From assembly GCA_021741355.1 (NCBI GenBank), contig JAIOXZ010000033.1:1-38230 (forward strand): a stretch of DNA of 38,230 bases, given 5' to 3'. A program made the translations under genes and the position numbers. Positions within the stretch are counted from its first letter, which is position 1; every line of letters starts with the position of its first letter. The notes under the pieces were generated by a model, which had not been told where the DNA came from, ran no database searches, and was given only the letters and a program-made list of their open reading frames with translations. The DNA is from Caulobacter sp. (GTDB lineage Bacteria > Pseudomonadota > Alphaproteobacteria > Caulobacterales > Caulobacteraceae). Below are positions 26,812 to 37,213 of this stretch, in pieces.

Positions 26812-27678
26812 CTAAAGCAGCTTCTCGATCGCCGCGCGGGCGTCGGCGCCCAGGTCCGGGTGCTTCAGCGCGAAGGCCACGTTGGCCCGCAGCAGGCCGA
26901 TCTTGTCGCCGCAGTCGTAGGTCACGCCGTCGTATTCCAGCGCGTGGAAGCTCTCGACGGCCATCAGCCGCGCCAGGGCGTCGGTCAGCTGGATCTCGCC
27001 GCCGGCGCCCTTCTGCTGAGCGGCCAGCAGCTTGAAGATCTCCGGCTGCAGGATGTAGCGCCCCGAGATGAACAGGTTCGAGGGCTCGGTCCCCGGCGCA
27101 GGCTTCTCGACCATGCCGGTCATCCGGTTCAGGCGTCCGTCGTGGCCGTCCAGCGCGACGATGCCGTACTTGTGCGCCTCGCCGGGCGGGCAGGGCTCGA
27201 CCGCGATGATGTTGCCGCCGACCTTGTCGTAGGCGTCGACCACCTGCTTCAGGGCCGGGACCTTCGCGTCCATCAGCATGTCGGGCAGCATCACCGCGAA
27301 CGGCTCGTCGCCGATCACGTCGCGGGCGCACCAGACCGCGTGGCCGAGGCCCAGCGGGGCCATCTGGCGCACGAAGCTCATCTCGCCCGGACGCGGCAGT
27401 TCGGCGCGGATTTCCTCGAGCATCTCCAGCTTGCCCTTGGCTTCCAGCTGGGATTCGAGCTCGGGGTGGTGATCGAAATAGTCCTCGATCGCCTCCTTGC
27501 CGCGGCCGGTGACGAACACGAAGTGCTCGATCCCGGCGGCCCGGCCCTCGGCCACGATGTAGCTGAGGATCGGCCGATCCACGACGTTGAGCATCTCCTT
27601 GGGCGTGTTCTTGGCGCCGGGGAGAACGCGGGTGCCCAGACCGGCGACGGGCAGGACGGCTTTGCGGACAGGTCTCAT
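26812..27678 (-). CDS. galU: UTP--glucose-1-phosphate uridylyltransferase
   Basis: GalU makes UDP-glucose from UTP and glucose-1-phosphate for surface polysaccharides and osmoregulated glucans. The 288-residue length is normal. The nucleotide loop KAVLPVAGLGTRVLPGAKNTPKEML, the FVTGRGKEAIEDYFD segment, LGLGHAVWCA, the Asp pair in MLPDMLMD and GGEIQLTDAL are all family-specific. The start ATG 27678 gives the usual short N-terminus MRPVRKAV. It lies near the two glycosyltransferases, to which it could supply donor precursors, but is not in an operon with them. Confidence 0.96.
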   Translation of the reverse strand: MRPVRKAVLPVAGLGTRVLPGAKNTPKEMLNVVDRPILSYIVAEGRAAGIEHFVFVTGRGKEAIEDYFDHHPELESQLEAKGKLEMLEEIRAELPRPGEMSFVRQMAPLGLGHAVWCARDVIGDEPFAVMLPDMLMDAKVPALKQVVDAYDKVGGNIIAVEPCPPGEAHKYGIVALDGHDGRLNRMTGMVEKPAPGTEPSNLFISGRYILQPEIFKLLAAQQKGAGGEIQLTDALARLMAVESFHALEYDGVTYDCGDKIGLLRANVAFALKHPDLGADARAAIEKLL

Positions 27679-27724
27679 GGGTGCGGGAGTACCCGAGCGG
27701 AGGGGGTAAATCCAGTCACCAGCC

Positions 27725-27752
27725 GGGGACACGTACTGAAGTACATGTCCCC
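27725..27752. repeat. Single REP-like hairpin
   Basis: GGGGACACGTACT, a 2-base loop and AGTACATGTCCCC: the same arm family as the REPIN at 10259-10337. It lies between the galU start and the glmS stop, so it is in the 3' region of glmS. Confidence 0.8.
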
Positions 27753-27757
27753 GTGGC

Positions 27758-29578
<1,821 letters not shown>

Positions 29579-29718
29579 GCCGGTTTCGTATTCCCTTCGT
29601 GAAAGGCTAAAATTGCGGGGAACGAAATAACCCCGGGGCCGCATGTATCATCGGCTGTCGTGGTAGCAGCATAAAAGTGCGTTGCAGAGTATTGCGTTTG
29701 AGTGTGGGGCTGAATTTT
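29579..29718. promoter_or_regulatory. Divergent glmS-glmM intergenic region
   Basis: This 140-base gap is less GC-rich than its surroundings, with AT patches (CTAAAATTG, ATAAAAG, GAATTTT). It must hold the promoters of both divergent genes, giving a point of joint control of UDP-GlcNAc synthesis. I could not place clear -35/-10 pairs. Confidence 0.5.
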
Positions 29719-31071
29719 ATGACCAAAAGAACCTATTTTGGCACGGACGGCATTCGCGGACAGGCCAATAGCCATCCGATGACCGCCGAGGTGGCCCTCC
29801 GCGTCGGACTGGCCGCCGGAAAGTTGTTCCGCCGCAATCACGGTCGTCGGCACCTGGTGGTCATCGGCAAGGATACTCGCCTGTCAGGATACATGATCGA
29901 GCCGGCCCTCGTCGCTGGTTTCACCAGCATGGGCATGGATGTGCGGCTCTTCGGACCGCTGCCAACGCCAGGGGTGGCGATGATGACGCGCTCGATGCGC
30001 GCCGATCTGGGCGTGATGATCAGCGCCTCGCACAACGCCTACACCGACAACGGCATCAAGCTTTTCGGCCCGGACGGCTACAAGCTCAGCGACGCTCGCG
30101 AGCTGGAGATTGAGGCTCATATGGATGAAGGCCTGCAGGAGGGTCTCGTGCCGCCCGCGGGTCTGGGGCGGGTGAAACGCATCGACGACGCCCAGGCCCG
30201 CTATGTCGAGATCGCCAAGGCCACATTCCCCCGTCAGCTGAATCTTAATGGCCTGAGGGTGGTCATCGATTGCGCCAATGGCGCGGCCTATCGGGTCGCC
30301 CCGGACGTCCTGTATGAACTCGGGGCGGAGGTCATTCCCGTCGGCATCGGCCCCGACGGCTGCAACATCAACCAGGAATGCGGCTCGACCCATCCTGCGA
30401 CGATGATCGCCGCGGTGCGGGAATATCGCGCGGACATCGGCATCGCGCTGGACGGCGACGCCGACCGGGTGGCGATCTGCGATGAAAAGGGCCGGGTGGT
30501 CGACGGCGACCAGATTATGGCCATCATCGCCGGCGCCTGGGCGGCCGAGGACCGGCTGACCGGGGGCGGGATTGTCGCCACCGTGATGTCCAACCTGGGC
30601 CTGGAACGGTTCATGACCTCGCGCGGGCTGATGCTGGAACGCACCGCCGTTGGCGACCGCTATGTCATGGAGCGCATGCGCTCGGGCGGCTTCAATCTGG
30701 GGGGGGAGCAGTCCGGCCACGTGATCCTGTCGGACTATTCCACCACCGGCGACGGCCTGATGGCGGCGCTGCAGGTGCTGGCGGTGATGGTCCAGTCCGG
30801 CAAGCCCATGAGCGCCTTGGCCCGTCAGTTCGATCCGGTTCCGCAGCGCATGGTCAATGTCCGTTTCGGCAAGGGCGGTCGTCCGCTCGACAACGATACG
30901 GTCAAGGCCGCCATCGCCGGCGCCGAGATCAAGCTCAACGGCTCCGGCCGGGTGCTGGTGCGCGCCTCGGGCACCGAACCCCTCATCCGCGTCATGGCCG
31001 AAGGCGACGACGAGGCCCTGGTCGCCGCCCTGGTCAGTGAGATCGCGGGCGCGGTGAAGTCGGCGGCCTGA
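29719..31071 (+). CDS. glmM: Phosphoglucosamine mutase
   Basis: GlmM converts glucosamine-6-phosphate to glucosamine-1-phosphate, the step after GlmS. The 450-residue length is normal. The active-site phosphoserine motif SASHN (Ser104), the metal loop ALDGDADR (about residues 243-250), the substrate-binding GGEQSGH and the C-terminal phosphate-binding [13 protein letters not shown] are all present. ATG 29719 begins the usual [14 protein letters not shown]-terminus; the frame extends a little upstream without coding signs. It is divergent from glmS, a less common placement that still joins the two pathway steps. Confidence 0.98.
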   Translation: MTKRTYFGTDGIRGQANSHPMTAEVALRVGLAAGKLFRRNHGRRHLVVIGKDTRLSGYMIEPALVAGFTSMGMDVRLFGPLPTPGVAMMTRSMRADLGVMISASHNAYTDNGIKLFGPDGYKLSDARELEIEAHMDEGLQEGLVPPAGLGRVKRIDDAQARYVEIAKATFPRQLNLNGLRVVIDCANGAAYRVAPDVLYELGAEVIPVGIGPDGCNINQECGSTHPATMIAAVREYRADIGIALDGDADRVAICDEKGRVVDGDQIMAIIAGAWAAEDRLTGGGIVATVMSNLGLERFMTSRGLMLERTAVGDRYVMERMRSGGFNLGGEQSGHVILSDYSTTGDGLMAALQVLAVMVQSGKPMSALARQFDPVPQRMVNVRFGKGGRPLDNDTVKAAIAGAEIKLNGSGRVLVRASGTEPLIRVMAEGDDEALVAALVSEIAGAVKSAA

Positions 31072-31138
31072 ACGGGATTGCATTCGCCGGCCGGTAAGCG
31101 AACCTGACGTTCCTTGAATGTGACGCGGGGAGGCGACC

Positions 31139-31567
31139 ATGGCCCAGGAGACGATCTTTCTGCCCTTTCTTGCCCTCGGGGCGTTGACCTTCACGGTGCT
31201 GTTGCTGGTCCCGATACGCCGGTTCGCGGCCGCAGCGGCCGGACTGGTGAAGGTCGGCGACTTTGCCTTGGGCGAGTCGGCCAATGTGCCGGGACATGTC
31301 GCCCTCGCGAACCGCAACTACATGAACCTGCTCGAACTGCCGGTGCTGTTCTATGCCGTGTGCCTGGCGTTCTTCGTCACCGGCGGCGTCAGCAGCCTCG
31401 TCCTCGGCCTCGCCTGGGCCTACGTCGGCCTGCGCGCGGCCCATTCGCTGGTCCATCTGACCGCCAATGTCGTGATGGTCCGGCTCAGCCTGTTCGCGGT
31501 GAGCAACGCGGTGCTCGTGGCGCTGTGGGTGGTGTTCGCGATGAAGGTCTGGCGGTCTGCAATCTAG
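31139..31567 (+). CDS. MAPEG family membrane protein
   Basis: The 142-residue protein has four hydrophobic segments (about 5-28, 66-88, 90-110, 114-137) and the MAPEG-type NRNYMNLLELPVLFYAVCLAF region, where conserved Asn and Glu residues start helix 2. MAPEG proteins include glutathione-using transferases and eicosanoid enzymes; bacterial members mostly have unknown substrates. A strong GGGGAGG lies just before ATG 31139. It follows glmM after 67 bases but is probably unrelated to it in function. Confidence 0.88.
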   Translation: MAQETIFLPFLALGALTFTVLLLVPIRRFAAAAAGLVKVGDFALGESANVPGHVALANRNYMNLLELPVLFYAVCLAFFVTGGVSSLVLGLAWAYVGLRAAHSLVHLTANVVMVRLSLFAVSNAVLVALWVVFAMKVWRSAI

Positions 31568-31588
31568 GGGCAACTACCTCCTCTAAAT

Positions 31589-31626
31589 CCGCTCATCCCG
31601 GCGAATGCCGGGACCCATCCGCGTGA
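31589..31626 (+). repeat. Left 38-bp inverted repeat of the GIY-YIG unit
   Basis: It begins CCGCTCATCCCGGCGAAT and ends CCCATCCGCGTGA. The hairpin CCCGGC-GAAT-GCCGGG lies at 31597-31612. It is perfectly inverse-identical to 32034-32071. It begins 21 bases after the MAPEG stop. Confidence 0.93.
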
Positions 31627-31668
31627 TCACTATGTTGCGGTTTTGTTCTCCACGGGTCATGTTCGGGC

Positions 31669-32067
31669 ATGGCCTTCTATTGCTACATCGTGGCGAGCAA
31701 GCAGAACGGTACGCTGTACATCGGCAGCACCGATTGCCTCACCACCCGCATAGGTCAGCACAAGAACAAGACTTTCCCAGGCTTCACGGCGAAGTACGGC
31801 TGCGACCGACTTGTCTGGTTCCGGATCTTCGACACGCGGGAAGCGGCCTTCCGTTGTGAACGGCGGATGAAAGAATGGCGCCGGTCCTGGAAAATTCTGG
31901 CGATCCAGGAAGAGAACCCGAACTGGCGGGACCTGTATTGGGAAGTTTGCGGCGTTGGACCGCCGGGACATGTCGAGGATTTCCTGGCCACCTTGTCGGC
32001 CCCGGTTGAAGGCCAACCCCACGACATCGACGTTCACGCGGATGGGTCCCGGCATTCGCCGGGATGA
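31669..32067 (+). CDS. GIY-YIG superfamily nuclease (UPF0213-like)
   Basis: The 132-residue protein has the GIY-YIG module: a first strand with Tyr6 (CYI in place of GIY), LYIG at 16-19, the catalytic Arg27 in TTRIGQHK with His31, and Glu64 in CERRMKEWRRSWK. These are the residues expected for the single metal-dependent cut. It has no extra DNA-binding domain; the C-terminal 40 residues are not conserved-looking, and the last dozen (VHADGSRHSPG) are encoded by the right inverted repeat. Ribosome binding is weak. Being enclosed by palindromic repeats suggests a link to them. Small proteins of this family are otherwise of unclear role. Confidence 0.9.
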   Translation: MAFYCYIVASKQNGTLYIGSTDCLTTRIGQHKNKTFPGFTAKYGCDRLVWFRIFDTREAAFRCERRMKEWRRSWKILAIQEENPNWRDLYWEVCGVGPPGHVEDFLATLSAPVEGQPHDIDVHADGSRHSPG

Positions 32068-32071
32068 GCGG
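32034..32071 (-). repeat. Right 38-bp inverted repeat of the GIY-YIG unit
   Basis: It is an exact reverse complement of 31589-31626. It contains the last codons and the TGA stop of the nuclease gene, with its own hairpin at 32048-32063. Confidence 0.93.
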
Positions 32072-32109
32072 GGAAGAAGACCGGGCAAGGTCTGATCGGC
32101 GAGTGTCCC

Positions 32110-33129
32110 CTATTCCACCATCGCCAGCAGGGCGAAGCTGGCCAGCCAGTGCTCGCCCATATAGTCGCCGGCCACGTGGGGCAGGGCGCTCGCCAGATGG
32201 GTCTCCGCCGCCTCCAGCGCCGTCATCCGCGCCTGATCATCGTCGGCCAGGGCCGAGGCGATCCCCCGCCAGCACCAGGCGCGGCTCAGGTTCAGGCCGT
32301 CCAGATGGGCGATCTTGCCGTCGCTGCGGTCGCTGACGGTGGCCGGCGTGAACAGGGTCGCCGGCTGGCGTCCTCCCGTGCGCGGCAGGAAGGCCGAAAA
32401 CCACGCGCGGAACTGGTCGGGCGCCAGCATACGCCGCAGGCACTCGGCCTCCATCAGCGCCGGCGACAGGAACTCGTCCCCGCTCGGCTCCCAGGCCTGG
32501 CAGTCGGCGTCATTGGCGTACCAGTCGATCGCCGTGCTGCGCGCCAGACCGGCCAGCAGCGGGTCGTCGCAGGTCTCGGCGTAGTCCATCGCCAGCCGCA
32601 GGGCGAAGGCGGTGTTGGAATGCACGCCCGCCCGCAGCGGATAGGTCGCCTTGGGCAGGAAGCGCTTGAACCGGTCGGAGAAGGCGGCGGCCAGCGGGGC
32701 GAGCGCGCTGTAAGCTGTCTGGTCGTCGTGCGCCCGCAGCTCGGCCGCCAGCTTGAGCAGCCATCCCCAGCCGTAGGGCCGCTCGAACCCCGTGCTCATC
32801 GGGCGGGACAGGTAGTCCAGCTCCACCGCGACCTTCGACGGCGTCAGGCTGGAGGCGAACAGCGCCCGGATCGCCGGCGCGCTCGGCATCTCCGGAAACA
32901 GCCGCAGCAGGGTCGCCAGCGTCCAGTAGCCGTGCACGCAGCTGTGCCAGTCGAAGCTGCCGAAGAAGATCGGGTGGTGCGTCCGGTGCGGCCCGATGTC
33001 GTGCAGACCCGTGAACACATGGTCGGCCTTGTGCGGGAACTCGCGCGTGACATGGCCGAGCGCGATGGCGGCGAACCGCTCGGCCAGGTCCGCCGTCAGC
33101 CGGGGGTCAGAAGCGATAGACGAGGACAT
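32110..33129 (-). CDS. DUF2891 family protein
   Basis: The 339-residue protein has the DUF2891 pattern, starting with a helical ALGHVTREFPHKADHVFTG and then HHPIFFGSFDWHSCVHGYWT (about residues 51-70), with paired His and Asp residues that look like an active or sugar-binding site. Further on it has RPYGWGWLLKLAAEL, EPSGDEFLSPALMEAECLRR and HLDGLNLSRAWCW, all typical of an alpha/alpha-toroid-like enzyme. No activity is established. The gene overlaps the DUF979 gene upstream by 23 bases and is the last of a three-gene operon, so it probably acts on the transported compound or a related peptide; this is inference. Confidence 0.88.
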   Translation of the reverse strand: MSSSIASDPRLTADLAERFAAIALGHVTREFPHKADHVFTGLHDIGPHRTHHPIFFGSFDWHSCVHGYWTLATLLRLFPEMPSAPAIRALFASSLTPSKVAVELDYLSRPMSTGFERPYGWGWLLKLAAELRAHDDQTAYSALAPLAAAFSDRFKRFLPKATYPLRAGVHSNTAFALRLAMDYAETCDDPLLAGLARSTAIDWYANDADCQAWEPSGDEFLSPALMEAECLRRMLAPDQFRAWFSAFLPRTGGRQPATLFTPATVSDRSDGKIAHLDGLNLSRAWCWRGIASALADDDQARMTALEAAETHLASALPHVAGDYMGEHWLASFALLAMVE

Positions 33130-34057
33130 ACATCAGCACCGTGTTGGCGATCAGCAGCAGGAGCGCCGTGGGAAGTTGGGCCTTGATGACCCCGTAGCGG
33201 TCGGTGAGTTCCAGCAAGGCGGCCGGAACGATGTTGAAATTGGCCGCCATCGGCGTGGTCAGCGTGCCGCAGAAGCCCGACAGCATGCCGATCGCGCCCA
33301 TGATCGCCGGATCACCGCCGAACTTGCCGACGATGATCGGCAGGCCGATGGCGGCGGTCATCACCGGGAAAGCCGCGAACGCATTGCCCATGATTGCCGT
33401 GAACAGCGCCATGCCGAGGGTATAGGCGACCACCGCCGCCAGCGGCGTGCCGAGCGGCAGCCAGGTGGTCGCCAGATCGCCGATGACGTCGCCCACATGC
33501 GCGACGGCGAACACGGCCCCCAGCGCCGCCAGCGCCTGCGGCAGCAGCCCGGCCCAGCCGACCGACTCCATCAGCCGCCGGCCCTCGCGCGTCGCGGTCA
33601 CCGGGCTGGCGCGGAACATGATCAGCGCCACGGTCGTCGCCAGCACGATCCCGGCGCCCAGCGAGACCAGGGTCACCTGTTTGGGATCGACCAGCGGCTG
33701 GCCCCCGATCATCACCCCCTTCAGCGTCAGGGTCCCGAGCAGGGTCACGACCGGCGGGATCAGCGCCGGGATGAACAGCCGGTTGCCCCAGCGCTCGGCG
33801 CGCTGCGGCTTGTCGACGGGCTGGAGATGTTCGCCACGTCCCATCAGGTTGAAGCCGGCGACCAGCGCCATGGCCACCAGAATGCCGCCGTTGACAACAT
33901 CGGGCAGATAGCTGCCGACGAGAAAGCTGGTCGCGAACAGGGCCCAGAACAGCGCGCTGGTGAACCGCTTCGGGTTGCTCCCGTCCATCAGCGTCGCCAC
34001 GGCGAACACCGTGAACAGCAGCCCGGCCAGAACGTAGAGGACATCGAGCCCGATCAT
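33107..34057 (-). CDS. DUF979 transporter subunit
   Basis: The 316-residue protein has about eight to ten hydrophobic membrane segments. Distinctive blocks are GMALFTAIMGNAFAAFPVMT and LSGFCGTLTTPMAANFNIVP, which match DUF979. In genetic screens of other bacteria, DUF969 and DUF979 proteins have been linked together to uptake of 5-oxoproline (pyroglutamate). I chose ATG 34057, which overlaps the DUF969 stop as ATGA; the frame extends upstream but loses membrane character. It is coupled to both neighbours. Confidence 0.9.
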   Translation of the reverse strand: MIGLDVLYVLAGLLFTVFAVATLMDGSNPKRFTSALFWALFATSFLVGSYLPDVVNGGILVAMALVAGFNLMGRGEHLQPVDKPQRAERWGNRLFIPALIPPVVTLLGTLTLKGVMIGGQPLVDPKQVTLVSLGAGIVLATTVALIMFRASPVTATREGRRLMESVGWAGLLPQALAALGAVFAVAHVGDVIGDLATTWLPLGTPLAAVVAYTLGMALFTAIMGNAFAAFPVMTAAIGLPIIVGKFGGDPAIMGAIGMLSGFCGTLTTPMAANFNIVPAALLELTDRYGVIKAQLPTALLLLIANTVLMYVLVYRF

Positions 34058-34722
34058 CGGCCGGCCTCCCGGCCCAGTTGACGGTCGAGCAACAGCAGCC
34101 GCGCGCCGTGGATCAGCAGCGCTGCGATGGCCGTCGGGATCGCCCACATCGACAGGTGCAGCGGCTCGACGATGATCCCGTTCTCCTCCAGGAACCCCTT
34201 GATCAGCAGGATCGAGGCGATGGCGATGAAGATGTCCTCGCCGAAGAACAGCCCGACGTTGTCGGTCGCCGCGGCCATCGCCTTGATCCGGTCGCGCAGG
34301 GGCTGAGGCAGGTCGCCGTGGCGGGTCTCCGCGGCGGCCTCGGCCATCGGCGCGATCAGCGGCCGGACCATCTGGGCGTGCCCGCCCAGCGAGGTCAGCC
34401 CCACGGCTGCGGCCAGCTGTCGGATGATCAGATAGATCACCAGCAACCGCCCGGCGGTCGCCTCGCGCAGTCTGCTGATCAGCGCCCTGGCCCGCTCCTG
34501 CAAGCCTTCCCGCTCCAGCAGCCCGATCAACGGCAGGATCAGCCAGACCACGCTGATGTAGCGGTTATCCCGGAACGCCTTGCCCAGCACCCCGAGCGTC
34601 GCCACCACGTCCAGCCCGCCGGCGACCCCGGTGACCACCGCCGCCGTCGCCACGATCAACAGCGGATTGAGCCGCGCGGCGAACCCCACGACCACAACCG
34701 CTACGCCCAGCAAAACCCACAT
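34054..34722 (-). CDS. DUF969 transporter subunit
   Basis: The 222-residue membrane protein starts MWVLLGVAVVVVGFAARLNP and has about five to six hydrophobic helices, with the DUF969 block YISVVWLILPLIGLLEREGL and TSLGGHAQMVRPLIAPMAEA. ATDNVGLFFGEDIFIAIASI closes the conserved part. It works with DUF979 as a two-component permease, probably for 5-oxoproline or a related acid. It is the first gene of a DUF969-DUF979-DUF2891 operon, with 41 bases between it and the hydrolase gene upstream. Confidence 0.9.
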   Translation of the reverse strand: MWVLLGVAVVVVGFAARLNPLLIVATAAVVTGVAGGLDVVATLGVLGKAFRDNRYISVVWLILPLIGLLEREGLQERARALISRLREATAGRLLVIYLIIRQLAAAVGLTSLGGHAQMVRPLIAPMAEAAAETRHGDLPQPLRDRIKAMAAATDNVGLFFGEDIFIAIASILLIKGFLEENGIIVEPLHLSMWAIPTAIAALLIHGARLLLLDRQLGREAGR

Positions 34723-34763
34723 GCCGCCGACTCCCCTTTGTCGGGGCGAGAGTGGACCCGGAA

Positions 34764-36182
34764 TCAGGGAGAGGTCGATGCCGCCCGTTGTGTCCAGGCC
34801 CGCCGCTGTTCGATCAGGACCTCCGGATAGTAGGCTGACGGCCGATCCAGCAGAGGCGCCGGACTGTCCTTCAGATAGCGATCGAAGAACGCAAGGGTGA
34901 CACCGTTGACGATCCCCCGGGCGCGCCGCGGATCGACGCTCCCGGTCAGTCCGAGCGGCCGTGTCAGCGGCGACAGCAGCGCCGTATCGGCAAAATCGGT
35001 GTGGTACAGGCCCGGCGCGCGGACCAGATATCCATCACCGGAAAGCCGGCGGAACAGGTTGCGCATGTCGTCATCCGTCGAAACCGCGTCGGCCTGCGAC
35101 CATCCCTCGGTGCGCATCGTCGCGAGGTCGCGGGTCAGCAACAGTGTTGGCTGGGCGAGGCCATCACGCAGCGCCGCGTCAGGAATCCAGACGTCGACGA
35201 TCATGCAGGCGCGGAGCCGCGGGTCGTCGTGGCAAGCCAGGGCTGTTGTCTCGCCGCCCAGTGAGACGCCCATCATGCCGACGCGCGACAGGTCGAGACG
35301 ACCCGCCAGCGGCCCATGCGCCTCCAGCCCGGCGAGCTGATCGAGCGCAAAGCCGACGTCCCGCGCCAGGTCGGGAATCCGGCTGTCGATAAACGCCCGG
35401 TCGACCATGCGGGGGTCGAGGAGGACCAGGCGTCCGTCCGGAAAACGGACTCCGGCCGCCGCATAGGGATGGTCGATGGCCGCGACGACGTAGCCTCGCG
35501 ACGCCAGGTGCTCCATCAGGACGGTGTTGTGCTGCCGGTAGCCGGCCCGGCCGTGGGAGAAGATCACCACCGGAAACCGCCCGGCGCCGGCGGCGACCGG
35601 CGCATCGGCGACGGCGTTGGTCTTCACCGAGGGCAGATGTCCGAAGATGAAGCCCGGCAGGCCCAGCAGCCGGCCGAGCGGGGCGAGCGCGGCGCCGTCG
35701 TCGATATAGGGCGCAGGCCGCCCACCCGGGACGGGCACGGCCGGATACCAGACTTGCACCAGGATCTCGCGGCGGTCAGCCGGGGCGCCGGTGAAGGGGT
35801 CGCCCCGCTTCGCGTCGGTCCAGTGATGGACACTCGTGCCGATCGCGTAGGGCCCTTCCGGCGGCGGCAGGCGGAACACCGGAAAGGCCAGAACGAGCGC
35901 CGTCGAGAGCGACAGGGCCAGGCCGCCCACGACCGTCGCCGACCAGCGCGTCCACCGGGGCGCCGGCTTCGGCGTGAAGGCGGCCAGGGCCAGGGCGATG
36001 CTGAGGGCATAGGCCGGCACGAGTCGCCAGTCCGGGCGCTCGATCAGGATCTGCGCGAGCGCCGCCAGCATGGCCGTCCCTGCCAGGACGGCCGCCAGCC
36101 GGCCCCGGCTCTGCCGCGGCGCCGCCAGGGCCACAACCGCCGCCAGTCCGGCGGCCAGCAGAAGTCCCTCCAGCGGCCGCAT
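34764..36182 (-). CDS. Membrane-anchored PAF-acetylhydrolase-like esterase
   Basis: The 472-residue protein has four hydrophobic segments in the first 125 residues (MRPLEGLLLAAGLAAVVALA onward), then an alpha/beta-hydrolase domain: EILVQVWYPAVPV, the oxyanion-type PVVIFSHGRAGYRQ, the nucleophile elbow GMMGVSLGGETT, the Asp region IVDVWIPD and a late His in GLYHTDFAD. This order resembles platelet-activating-factor acetylhydrolase family II proteins, which cleave short acyl chains from phospholipids. I chose ATG 36182 as the start of the first membrane helix. The catalytic domain probably faces the periplasm. It lies upstream of the DUF969 operon on the same strand. Confidence 0.85.
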   Translation of the reverse strand: MRPLEGLLLAAGLAAVVALAAPRQSRGRLAAVLAGTAMLAALAQILIERPDWRLVPAYALSIALALAAFTPKPAPRWTRWSATVVGGLALSLSTALVLAFPVFRLPPPEGPYAIGTSVHHWTDAKRGDPFTGAPADRREILVQVWYPAVPVPGGRPAPYIDDGAALAPLGRLLGLPGFIFGHLPSVKTNAVADAPVAAGAGRFPVVIFSHGRAGYRQHNTVLMEHLASRGYVVAAIDHPYAAAGVRFPDGRLVLLDPRMVDRAFIDSRIPDLARDVGFALDQLAGLEAHGPLAGRLDLSRVGMMGVSLGGETTALACHDDPRLRACMIVDVWIPDAALRDGLAQPTLLLTRDLATMRTEGWSQADAVSTDDDMRNLFRRLSGDGYLVRAPGLYHTDFADTALLSPLTRPLGLTGSVDPRRARGIVNGVTLAFFDRYLKDSPAPLLDRPSAYYPEVLIEQRRAWTQRAASTSP

Positions 36183-36369
36183 CTCTCTGTCCAGCACTCC
36201 GGTAGCGGGCCGTCGCCCTCGTCGGGAGTTTGAACCCGAAACAGACCGAAGGGATACGGGTATCGCGCGACAGGCCGTCCCCGCCCGCAATCATGGACCC
36301 GTGTTCATGCGGCGTCCCGGCCGGTCTGTGCTTTCATCGGGTGATCGCGTCTGACGAAGGAACCGCCGA

Positions 36370-37191
36370 TTGACCACCGTCGCTGAGAACTGGGTCCGCC
36401 GGGCGCCGGGCGAGCTGGACCGCATCGAGGCCTGTTTCACGGGCGCGGCCTATGCGCCGCACCGCCACGACACCTATGCCATCGGCGTGACGCTGGCCGG
36501 CGTCCAGAGCTTCGACTATCGCGGCGAGGCGCGCCATTCCCTGCCCGGACAGCTGGTGGTGCTGCATCCGGACGAACTGCACGACGGCCGCGCGGGCGAC
36601 GGCGCGGCATTCCGCTACCGCACGGCCTACATCCGTCCGGCGGATCTCCAGACGGTCATGGGCGGCCGGACCCTGCCGTTCATCGCCGGCGGGCTGTCCA
36701 GCGATCCCAGGCTGGCCTGGGCGGTCGACGCCTTGCTGGCCGACTGCGACCGCCCGCTGTCCCTGCTCGAATTCCAGGACGCCCTGGTCGGTCTCGCGGG
36801 GGCGCTGGAGGCGGTGTCCGGGGGCCTCGGCGTGATCCGCCGCGCGAACCGTGAGGCCGCCCTGGCCGCGCGCGACTACATCGACGCCTGTCTGGACGAG
36901 GCGTTTTCCCTGCAGGAGCTGGAACAGGCGACGGGCCACGACCGCTGGCAGCTGTCGCGCGACTTCCGCGCCATGTTCGGCGCCAGCCCGTACCGCTATC
37001 TGGTGCTGCGCCGGCTGGAAAAGGCGCGGAAGCTGCTGCTGGAAGGCCGGTCCGGCGTCCAGACCGCCGCCGAATGCGGCTTCGCCGACCAGAGCCACTT
37101 CGGCCGCCAGTTCCGCAAGACCTGGGGCCTGACCCCCAACGCCTGGCTGCGGGCGATGAAACCCGCGCACGATCATTCTATCCGCGCCTGA
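36370..37191 (+). CDS. AraC-family transcriptional regulator with cupin sensor
   Basis: The 273-residue protein has an AraC-type cupin N-domain (APHRHDTYAIGVTLAGVQSF, then GQLVVLHPDELHDG) and a C-terminal pair of helix-turn-helix units: SLQELEQATGHDRWQLSRDF and VQTAAECGFADQSHFGRQFR, followed by GLTPNAW. Such proteins sense small molecules and activate nearby genes. The start is TTG at 36370 with GAAGGA 8 bases upstream, which is unusual but supported. It is divergent from the PAF-acetylhydrolase-like gene and 22 bases before the CPBP gene, so either could be a target. Confidence 0.9.
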   Translation: MTTVAENWVRRAPGELDRIEACFTGAAYAPHRHDTYAIGVTLAGVQSFDYRGEARHSLPGQLVVLHPDELHDGRAGDGAAFRYRTAYIRPADLQTVMGGRTLPFIAGGLSSDPRLAWAVDALLADCDRPLSLLEFQDALVGLAGALEAVSGGLGVIRRANREAALAARDYIDACLDEAFSLQELEQATGHDRWQLSRDFRAMFGASPYRYLVLRRLEKARKLLLEGRSGVQTAAECGFADQSHFGRQFRKTWGLTPNAWLRAMKPAHDHSIRA

Positions 37192-37213
37192 GCCGGTCGC
37201 CCAGGCTGGGCGA

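Larger units (their letters stand above)
31589..32071. mobile_element. Candidate mini-element: GIY-YIG gene inside perfect 38-bp inverted repeats
   Basis: A 483-bp unit is bounded by perfect 38-bp inverted repeats (31589-31626 and 32034-32071). It encloses one small gene for a GIY-YIG nuclease, whose last codons and stop lie in the right repeat. Each repeat carries a CCCGGC/GCCGGG hairpin with a 4-base loop, of a type dispersed in many alphaproteobacterial genomes. No target-site duplication is visible at the ends. It may be a mobile unit, or a nuclease that maintains or spreads the palindromes, as REP-linked transposases do for REPs. This interpretation is inference. Confidence 0.55.

Noticed and set aside
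29579..29718. glmS ribozyme in the glmS leader
   Set aside because: The gap of 140 bases is shared with glmM and no ribozyme core pattern was recognised. The ribozyme is typical of Gram-positive bacteria.
31589..32071. Target-site duplication flanking the GIY-YIG unit
   Set aside because: The bases directly outside the two repeats (left CTAAAT, right GGAAGA) show no matching direct repeat.
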